Shown here: positions 23,881-30,253 of the stretch, one piece after another
How the letters are laid out: every line of letters starts with the position of its first letter
How positions within the stretch are numbered: the first letter of the stretch is position 1
NCBI GenBank assembly: GCA_011389935.1
Contig: JAABTJ010000029.1
Span: 1-33,321, forward strand
Source: Desulfobacteraceae bacterium
Lineage (GTDB): Bacteria > Desulfobacterota > Desulfobacteria > Desulfobacterales > Desulfosalsimonadaceae
DNA: 33,321 nucleotides
Direction of reading: 5' to 3'
The notes under the pieces: generated by a model
What the model saw: only the letters and a program-made list of their open reading frames with translations
Database searches by the model: none
Told to the model about the DNA's origin: nothing
Translations under genes and position numbers: made by a program

Positions 23881-25953
23881 TTATCCCGCTTTTTTCATTT
23901 CCCGGCGCTGGTGGTCCGGCATGTAGCATATGATGCCGCATTGCAGGCACCGGAATGCTTCGGTTCGCGCCCCTTCTTCGGAAAAGCCCAGTTCAATTTC
24001 AGGGCATTTTTCAGAGACCTCTGATACTGCGCAGGCCGGCATGATATTCCGCTTGATGGGATTGACATTTTCCAGCGCGTCGACATCCTGCATTTCCGTG
24101 TCGGCGTTCACCACTTTTTCCGGAAGCGCGAGGTCCATATCGTACATGATCATATGAACGGACGCAGCCGATCGCCTGCCGCCTGCAATGGCGCGGATGG
24201 CGGCGCTGTAGTCCGTAATCGGTTCGCCGGAGGAGAGGAGCCCCTTCTCTTCGCTGTAAAACGGATTGTTATACGGCTGGATGCCTTCCCAGTAGACCGG
24301 TTCGATTCCAAGCGCCGCTTCTTCCCCGGTGCCTGCCGTCCCGGTTCTTCTGAAAATCATTTCCGGCAGCCTGCCGGAATCGATGAACAGGTTTCCTGCC
24401 GCAACAACATATGCTTTTTTACTTGTGCGGTCCTCGTACTCGATGCCTGTAAGCCGGTTGTCTTCCCCGGTCAGTTTCGTGATGGACGCATTGAAAACCA
24501 GGTTTGCACCGCTGTTTTCAAGCTGTTCCATCTGTTTGGACGCAATTGCCAAGGTCTCTTTTGGCTCACGGAATACGAGGAAAATGTTTTCGGCGCCGCG
24601 TTTTCGGCAGATGTCAACGGCAACCGGCGCAACCTCGGCCCCCCCGGCGATGACAACATCCGGATGAATGGAGACAGCCCCGTCCTTTTCCATGCCGGTT
24701 TTGATGAGATCGATAAGCAGGTGAACACCGGGCACAGGTTCCTCGACCGCTGCGCCACCGAGTCTTTCCGCCCGGCTGTCGAAACCGCCGGATGCAAGGA
24801 GCACGGTTTCAAATTCGTCCTGGAGCAGGGAGGAGATGGTGAAATCACGGCCGAGTGCAGTATTGGTAAGGGTATTGACGCCCAATTCACGGACGCCCTC
24901 AATATCCCAGTCGAGAACATCCGGAGGGAGCCGGTAGTTCGCAATGGCTTTCCGGAGCAGGCCGCCAAGCTTCTCCTGCGCTTCGAACACGGTTGGAGAA
25001 TGTCCCAGGCGCGCGGCAAAAAATGCGGCTGACAAGCCTTCCACGCCGCCGCCGACAACCGCTATCTTGCGTCCGGTGGCCGGCGCCGTATACGGCTGGG
25101 AACGCTTTCCGCTTTCCATTTCAACATCGGCAGCGTATCGTTTCAGAAAGTTGATGGCGACCGGTTCATCCACCAGATTGCGTCTGCATTCATTTTCACA
25201 GGGTCTCGGGCAGATCCTCCCGATAATTGTCGGAAAGGGATTTCGTTCCTTGATCACCCGGACGGCCCCCGAATAATCCTGTTCGCTGATATGCCGGATG
25301 TATTCGCATATATTTATTCCGGCGGGGCAAGCACGCTGGCAGGGGGTGGTACAGTCGTCCGTGGTATATTCCTGCAGAATGCGGCGGGTAACCGATGAGA
25401 GTTTTATGATGTGCTTGGGGCATACCCTTTCGCAGGTGCCGCAACCCGTACACTTGTCCTCCAGGACGACGGGGAGGCCGTCTCTGCCCATGACCATTGC
25501 GTCAAAAGGGCATGCGCGCACGCAGGAGCCCAGACCCAGGCATCCGATATCGCATATTTTCATGCCTCCATAGAGCAAAGATGCGGCCTGGCAATCGCTC
25601 AGGCCTTTATATTCGAATTTTTTCGCCGCTATTTCAACACCGTAAGTACATCCGGGGCGTGCGATGTCGGGCTCTTTTGCTTCAATGGTCATTCCCATGA
25701 CTGCCGCGATGGTTTCGGCAAGGTCGCTTCCCCCGGCAACGCAGGAAGCCGGTGAGGCCTTGCCTTTGACGATTGCTTCCGCGTTCGGGCCGCACCCGGG
25801 ATAGCCGCACCCCCCGCAGTTGGCGCCGGGCAGAAGCTCTTCAATCTGCTCCACCAGGGGATCCACGTAAACGTAAAAAACTTTGGATGCCACGGCCAGG
25901 CCGGAACCGATAATGATTCCCAGACCTCCCATCATAAGAATTGCAACGATCAT
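23881..25953 (-). CDS. rnfB: RnfB fused to a GltD-like flavoprotein module
   Basis: Residues 1-190 are RnfB, the ferredoxin-facing subunit of the Rnf ion-pumping complex: one N-terminal membrane helix, the cluster motif NCGGCGYPGCGPN with Cys71, and two [4Fe-4S] motifs at Cys134-148 and Cys168-178. Residues about 195-690 resemble the NADPH glutamate synthase small subunit family: CTTPCQRACP and ICPRPCENECRR cluster motifs, FAD loop VVGGGVEGLSAAFFAARLG, a second dinucleotide loop VVIAGGAEVAPVAVD in which the third Gly is Ala, and a final FRCLQCGIIC. It presumably passes electrons between NAD(P)H or another donor and the Rnf clusters; that is inference. No rnfA, C, D, E or G lies upstream. GGAG precedes the ATG. 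Confidence 0.92.
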   Translation of the reverse strand: MIVAILMMGGLGIIIGSGLAVASKVFYVYVDPLVEQIEELLPGANCGGCGYPGCGPNAEAIVKGKASPASCVAGGSDLAETIAAVMGMTIEAKEPDIARPGCTYGVEIAAKKFEYKGLSDCQAASLLYGGMKICDIGCLGLGSCVRACPFDAMVMGRDGLPVVLEDKCTGCGTCERVCPKHIIKLSSVTRRILQEYTTDDCTTPCQRACPAGINICEYIRHISEQDYSGAVRVIKERNPFPTIIGRICPRPCENECRRNLVDEPVAINFLKRYAADVEMESGKRSQPYTAPATGRKIAVVGGGVEGLSAAFFAARLGHSPTVFEAQEKLGGLLRKAIANYRLPPDVLDWDIEGVRELGVNTLTNTALGRDFTISSLLQDEFETVLLASGGFDSRAERLGGAAVEEPVPGVHLLIDLIKTGMEKDGAVSIHPDVVIAGGAEVAPVAVDICRKRGAENIFLVFREPKETLAIASKQMEQLENSGANLVFNASITKLTGEDNRLTGIEYEDRTSKKAYVVAAGNLFIDSGRLPEMIFRRTGTAGTGEEAALGIEPVYWEGIQPYNNPFYSEEKGLLSSGEPITDYSAAIRAIAGGRRSAASVHMIMYDMDLALPEKVVNADTEMQDVDALENVNPIKRNIMPACAVSEVSEKCPEIELGFSEEGARTEAFRCLQCGIICYMPDHQRREMKKAG

Positions 25954-26153
25954 AGTTTACTCCGGTAAAAGTATTAAATGGCAAATCACCGCTTACCCGT
26001 TCGCATCATGGCATAAAAAATCAAGCCTTTCCTATACCATGCTTTTTTTGCCATGTCCAATTGAAAAAAACGAATACGGAGCCCCCTTCCCACAGGGTCT
26101 TCCTGCAAATTGACGCGGGTTTTTTCCGGCGCTTTGGGAAGTGATTTGTATGC

Positions 26154-26183
26154 TTGACGAATGACGGGGTAAATGCGTAATAT
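26154..26183 (+). promoter_or_regulatory. Promoter of the purine phosphorylase-mtaD operon
   Basis: TTGACG (26154-26159), an 18-base spacer and TAATAT (26178-26183). The expected start is near 26190, leaving a leader of about 33 bases. Confidence 0.5.
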
Positions 26184-26210
26184 GCTTTTTACAAAACCAT
26201 GCCGGGTGCC

Positions 26211-26216
26211 GGAGGA
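26211..26216 (+). promoter_or_regulatory. Ribosome binding site that fixes a TTG start
   Basis: GGAGGA is followed by six bases and then TTG at 26223, an ideal spacing. The first ATG (26277) has only a weak purine run, so the TTG start is preferred. Confidence 0.6.
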
Positions 26217-26222
26217 TAGCGT

Positions 26223-27104
26223 TTGCAGCCGGTGGCTTGCTTTCAAAATCGGCTGGAGCGGATTTGCGGGAAAAAGATGGAAGAGTATTGGCAAAAAGTG
26301 GAGGCCGCCGCCGGATTTCTTTTACGGAAAATCGGGCGGCCGCCAAAGGTTGGATTGATGACGGGAACCGGGCTCGGCAGGAGCCTGTCGGCGCTTGAAA
26401 CCGTATTTGCCGTGGATTACAAGGATATCCCCGGTTTTCCGGTTTCCACGGTGACCGGCCATGCCGGTCGCCTGCGCGCCGGGAGCCTTGGCGGGAAGCC
26501 GGTTGTTGCAATGGAGGGGCGATTTCACCTGTACGAGGGGTATTCCCCCAAAGAAGTGGCCTTCCCGGTGCGGGTGATGCAGGCCATGGGGGTCGGCACC
26601 CTGATTCTCACAAATGCCGCCGGTGGATTGAATCCAGATTTTTCCGCCGGGGATATCATGATCATACGGGACCATATCAACCTGACCGGGGAAAATCCCC
26701 TTGTGGGGAAGAACGATGATCGCTGGGGGATCCGTTTCCCCGATATGACGGGAATATATACCCCGGCGCTTGCGGAAATGGCGTTACAGGCATCCGTTGA
26801 AAAAGGGATCTCCGTCAAAGAGGGTGTTTATATTGGCGTAAAGGGGCCATCTCTTGAAACGCCTGCTGAGACGCGCTTTATAAAAATGATCGGCGCAGAT
26901 GCCGTTGGCATGTCTACCATACAGGAAGTGATTGCCGCAGTACACGCCGGCATGCATATTCTGGGTTTGTCCGCCATTTCGAACATCAACGACCCGGACC
27001 GCCCTGCGCCCGTAACCCTGGAGGAAATTGTCCGTGCAGCTGAAAATGCGGCCGATGACCTCGCGGCCATGATAACCGTGATTACGGAGAGGATGGATGC
27101 ATAA
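26223..27104 (+). CDS. punA: Purine nucleoside phosphorylase (probable methylthioinosine phosphorylase)
   Basis: Phosphorolyses purine nucleosides to base plus sugar 1-phosphate; trimeric PNP/MTAP family. Visible motifs are MTGTGLGRSL, VTGHAGRL, MEGRFHLYEGYSP, TNAAGGLNPDFSAGD, GPSLETPAETRF and ADAVGMSTIQEVI. In the base-recognition loop SAISNINDP the Asn occupies the place of the PNP-type Asn, whereas MTA phosphorylases have Asp there, so 6-oxopurines (inosine, guanosine, methylthioinosine) are the expected substrates. The gene overlaps mtaD by 8 bases. MtaD would make methylthioinosine, so this enzyme plausibly takes it to hypoxanthine and methylthioribose 1-phosphate. 293 aa from the TTG start. 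Confidence 0.9.
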   Translation: MQPVACFQNRLERICGKKMEEYWQKVEAAAGFLLRKIGRPPKVGLMTGTGLGRSLSALETVFAVDYKDIPGFPVSTVTGHAGRLRAGSLGGKPVVAMEGRFHLYEGYSPKEVAFPVRVMQAMGVGTLILTNAAGGLNPDFSAGDIMIIRDHINLTGENPLVGKNDDRWGIRFPDMTGIYTPALAEMALQASVEKGISVKEGVYIGVKGPSLETPAETRFIKMIGADAVGMSTIQEVIAAVHAGMHILGLSAISNINDPDRPAPVTLEEIVRAAENAADDLAAMITVITERMDA

Positions 27105-28434
27105 GGCCGGAGAGAAAGATATTGTTATCACCAACGGTATTGTCGTGACGCAGGACGATTCCGGTGCAATCGTTGAAAACGGATCGGTCTGCGTTTCGGA
27201 AGACCGGATTTCGTATGTCGGAAACGCCGGCAGCATCGATATCCTCGGCGCCGGCCGTGTGATGGATGCCGCCGGCGGCATCATTATGCCGGGGCTTATC
27301 AATACCCATACCCACGCCGCCATGACCTGCTTTCGGGGTCTTGCGGACGACATGGAGCTGATGGACTGGCTCAACAATTACATTCTTCCTGCGGAAGCCC
27401 GGCTGGATTACGAAACCGTCTACACGGGAGCGAAGCTCGCTTGCGCAGAGATGATGCTCTCGGGGACGACCTGTTTTTCGGATATGTACCTCTTCGAGGA
27501 CGCGGTGGCGGAAGCTGCCCATGCGGCCGGTATGCGCGCGGTCGTCGGTGAAGTGCTCTATGACTTCGATTCCCCGAATTACGGGCCGATCGACAACGGG
27601 TTTGAATACACGCGCCATCTCATTGAAAAATGGCGGGAGGATCCCCTGGTGACCATCGCGGTGGAGCCGCATTCGCCGTATCTGTGTGCGCCGGATCTGC
27701 TTGAAAGGGCCGCTGCAATGGCAGAAAAGTACGATATTCCGCTGATTATTCATCTTGCCGAATCAAAGCAGGAGAGAGCCACGATCCTGGAGCGCTACGG
27801 GAAATCGCCCGTGGCGCATCTTGCCGGTATCGGCGCCCTGTCCCCCCGCGTTCTGGCATGTCACTGCGTGGATGTGGATGAAACGGATATCGAACTTCTC
27901 AGCCGTTGGGGGGTAAAAGTGTCCCACAATCCGGAAAGCAATATGAAGCTTGCTTCGGGTGTCGCACCGGTTCCGGCCATGATGGAAGCGGGTATTTGTG
28001 TCGGACTCGGTACGGACGGCCCGGCGAGCAACAACAACCTGGACATGTTCATGGAAATGGATACGGCCGCCAAGATCCACAAGGCAATCCTTTTGGATCC
28101 GACGGTAATGAATGCGCGCACCGTTCTTGCGATGGCGACGCGCAATGCGGCCCGCGCGCTTGGGCTGGAAAATGAAACCGGATCGCTTGAAATTGGGAAA
28201 AAAGCGGATATTATTGTGGTGGAGACGAATAAACCGCACATGACCCCCATGTATGACGTTGTTTCCCACCTCGTGTATTCGGCTTCGGGGAGCGACGTGG
28301 CGACCGTTCTGATCAACGGGCGACTTGTGGTTGAAAACAAGAGATTGCTTGCTTTTGATGTGCACGAGGCAATGGCGGCGATGGGGAAAGCTGCGGACAA
28401 GATCCGAACGCTCCATAACTGGCGGTCGAATTGA
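27097..28434 (+). CDS. mtaD: 5-methylthioadenosine/S-adenosylhomocysteine deaminase
   Basis: Amidohydrolase that deaminates MTA or SAH to the inosine derivative. It has the metal site NTHTHAAMTCFRGLADD, the substrate region VAVEPHSPYLC-like (TIAVEPHSPYLCAP), IIHLAESKQE, LACHCVDVDE, SHNPESNMKLASG and the catalytic GLGTDGPASNN. The C-terminal composite beta sandwich is present (GSLEIGKKADIIVVE). Length of 445 is normal. The ATG overlaps the end of the upstream phosphorylase gene, so the two are translated together. The operon seems to end here; the next gene begins after a 90-base gap plus a repeat. Confidence 0.93.
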   Translation: MHKAGEKDIVITNGIVVTQDDSGAIVENGSVCVSEDRISYVGNAGSIDILGAGRVMDAAGGIIMPGLINTHTHAAMTCFRGLADDMELMDWLNNYILPAEARLDYETVYTGAKLACAEMMLSGTTCFSDMYLFEDAVAEAAHAAGMRAVVGEVLYDFDSPNYGPIDNGFEYTRHLIEKWREDPLVTIAVEPHSPYLCAPDLLERAAAMAEKYDIPLIIHLAESKQERATILERYGKSPVAHLAGIGALSPRVLACHCVDVDETDIELLSRWGVKVSHNPESNMKLASGVAPVPAMMEAGICVGLGTDGPASNNNLDMFMEMDTAAKIHKAILLDPTVMNARTVLAMATRNAARALGLENETGSLEIGKKADIIVVETNKPHMTPMYDVVSHLVYSASGSDVATVLINGRLVVENKRLLAFDVHEAMAAMGKAADKIRTLHNWRSN

Positions 28435-28520
28435 TCTTTCCCGGATTTTTGGCACGTTACGGTTAAATAACAGATGTCTGGATCGGGTGGATGACGATAA
28501 GGGCTTACGGGGTGGAATTT

Positions 28521-29558
28521 ATGGATGCGGCAAGGTTTTGGTCATGTCGGTTGTTCAGTGTTGACGGCTTCGTAAAAAGTCCAATATCTGCGTTGCGTAC
28601 AATCTTTGAAGAATCTCACGTACGGCTAAGTACGCTCAATCCTTCAAAGATTGCACGCGCCTTGATCTTGAACTTTTACCTTTGCCGTCCAAAACCGACT
28701 TTTTACGAGTTCATCCGTGTCGGCCGGATTTTTCTTGCAGCCCTGTTTTTGACATGGTGTTTCTCCGGGCCGGCAGTGGCATATTCCCCATTGGAATCCG
28801 ATGAGCTGGAGCAAAAAGACCGCGACACGCAACAACAGGTTGATGAAGCGGTGGAATTCGATGAATTCGATGAATTTGATGAATTTGACGGCTTTGACGA
28901 TTTTGATGAATTTGATGAATTTGACGAATTCGATGAATTCGATCGGCATGATGAAGCGGTGTTTGATCCGCTTTCCGGTTACAACCGGGCCATGACCACA
29001 TTTAATGACCGGCTGTATTTTTGGGCGGTCAAGCCGGCCGCCACCGGATACGCCAGGATCACCCCGGTGCTGGTGCGGCAGTCTGTAAACAACTTTTTCC
29101 GAAACCTGGGATATCCGGCACGTTTCATCAACTGCATTCTGCAGCTCAAGGGAGAGGATGCAGTCAATGAAACCGCGCGGTTTCTACTGAATTCAACGGC
29201 TGGTATGGCGGGATTTTTTGACCCGGCCCGGGATTCGCTCGGCATTGAACCCCACGACGAAGATTTTGGCCAGACTCTCGGCCGGTACGGGTTGGGCGGC
29301 GGATTTCACCTTGTATTGCCGTTTCTGGGTCCGTCCAACCTCCGGGATGCAACAGGGCTTGTGGTTGACATGTTCATGGACCCGGTTTTTTACATGGAAG
29401 GATATTATACGGGGAGCATTTCCTGGACGGTGGACGGCTTTAACTACGCATCGCTTCACATAGGCGAATATGAAAGAATAAAAAACGAGGCGATCGATCT
29501 TTACGCTTTCCTGCGAAATGCATATGAGCAGAACCGTGAAAAGAAAATAAGGGAATAG
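28521..29558 (+). CDS. mlaA: MlaA (VacJ)-family outer-membrane lipid-asymmetry protein with acidic EFD repeat
   Basis: MlaA extracts misplaced phospholipids from the outer leaflet. The core is clear: FDPLSGYNRAMTTFNDRLYF, NNFFRNLGYPARFIN, RFLLNSTAGMAGFFDPA, DEDFGQTLGRYGLGGGFHLV and LPFLGPSNLRDATG. Before it lie a hydrophobic signal (VGRIFLAALFLTWCFSGPAVA) and about 30 residues of EFD repeats. The start is uncertain: the best signal is GGGGTGG followed by ATG at 28521, but then some 70 residues ahead of the signal peptide come from the R repeat (an ATG at 28491 would be longer). TTG codons at 28662 and 28668 are the only closer candidates. No lipobox is evident, unlike the enterobacterial lipoprotein. 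mlaC follows after 4 bases. Confidence 0.88.
   Translation: MDAARFWSCRLFSVDGFVKSPISALRTIFEESHVRLSTLNPSKIARALILNFYLCRPKPTFYEFIRVGRIFLAALFLTWCFSGPAVAYSPLESDELEQKDRDTQQQVDEAVEFDEFDEFDEFDGFDDFDEFDEFDEFDEFDRHDEAVFDPLSGYNRAMTTFNDRLYFWAVKPAATGYARITPVLVRQSVNNFFRNLGYPARFINCILQLKGEDAVNETARFLLNSTAGMAGFFDPARDSLGIEPHDEDFGQTLGRYGLGGGFHLVLPFLGPSNLRDATGLVVDMFMDPVFYMEGYYTGSISWTVDGFNYASLHIGEYERIKNEAIDLYAFLRNAYEQNREKKIRE
28562..28715. repeat. Palindromic repeat (family R), full copy inside the mlaA frame
   Basis: Arms TGACGGCTTCGTAAAAAGTC (28562-28581) and GACTTTTTACGAGTTCATC (28697-28715) are inverted. An inner pair AATCTTTGAAG/CTTCAAAGATT is also present. The left half matches the reverse complement of 11-76. 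It covers the region where the mlaA start should be. Confidence 0.8.
28854..28943 (+). repeat. Ten-unit EFD-type tripeptide tract in mlaA
   Basis: Ten consecutive 9-bp units encode EFD four times, GFD, DFD, then EFD four more times. The codons vary (GAATTCGAT, GAATTTGAT, GAATTTGAC), so the tract is protein-conserved rather than a fresh slippage product throughout. It lies between the signal peptide and the MlaA domain. Confidence 0.95.
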
Positions 29559-29562
29559 GGGT

Positions 29563-30180
29563 ATGAAAAAGCTGATTGGGGCATTGTTTATATTGTTGCT
29601 TATGGGGAACGTCGCTTTTGCCGAGAAGACGGATGCGGATGCGCCGGAAGCGGCTGAAGCGCTTTTGAGAAAAAGCATTGAATCGGTTTTTGACGTGCTC
29701 AAAAACGAGGCGCTGACCAGCCAGGAGCAAAAAGAGAAAATCGAGGCGATCGTGGACCCCGTGTTTAATTATGAACTGATTGCAATGCTTTCACTGGGGC
29801 GCCGAAACTGGTCGCGGCTGGACCCGGAGCAACGTGAGGTGTTTGTTGAAAGATTCGTCACCCGCCTGAAGGATTCCTATTTTGAAAACATCGCCATGAT
29901 CCAGGGAGATGCGGAAACGAACGTCGACTACGGAGAGCGGGAAGTGGAAAGCGGACGGGTTCATATTCCTGTCCGGGCCGGGATGAAGGATTCCTCCGTG
30001 GATATGCGATACAAGTTTCACTTTTCCGAAGGTGAAGGATGGCGGATATACGACGTGGAGATCAACGGCGTAAGCATCGTGGCAAGTTACCGCAGCCAGT
30101 TCAACCAGGTTCTTGCAAGCCAGTCGGTGGACGAGATGCTCGAGGCGCTCAAAACGCTGGAAGCACCGGAAGTGGAATAA
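29563..30180 (+). CDS. mlaC: MlaC/Ttg2D-family periplasmic lipid-binding protein
   Basis: Periplasmic phospholipid (or related lipid) shuttle. The signal peptide is at residues 1-20 (MKKLIGALFILLLMGNVAFA). The mature domain shows FNYELIAMLSLGRRNWSRLD, EREVFVERF-like helices, and the family hallmark WRIYDVEINGVSIVASYRSQF with FNQVL. 205 residues, normal. It lies 4 bases after mlaA and is followed by an RND transporter instead of MlaFEDB genes, which recalls the HpnM/HpnN pairing of hopanoid loci, where HpnM is also a Ttg2D homologue. Confidence 0.92.
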   Translation: MKKLIGALFILLLMGNVAFAEKTDADAPEAAEALLRKSIESVFDVLKNEALTSQEQKEKIEAIVDPVFNYELIAMLSLGRRNWSRLDPEQREVFVERFVTRLKDSYFENIAMIQGDAETNVDYGEREVESGRVHIPVRAGMKDSSVDMRYKFHFSEGEGWRIYDVEINGVSIVASYRSQFNQVLASQSVDEMLEALKTLEAPEVE

Positions 30181-30253
30181 AAAAAGGGGCTTTCCGGAAA
30201 TCCGGAACGCCGCACGGATGCGACGCACCTATGATGGAAAGACGGAATTCCCG

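Noticed and set aside
30113..30253. Upstream extension of the RND transporter into mlaC
   Set aside because: The N-terminal 47 residues are Arg/Lys-rich, overlap the mlaC end out of frame, and precede a normal RND start, so the extension is probably not translated.
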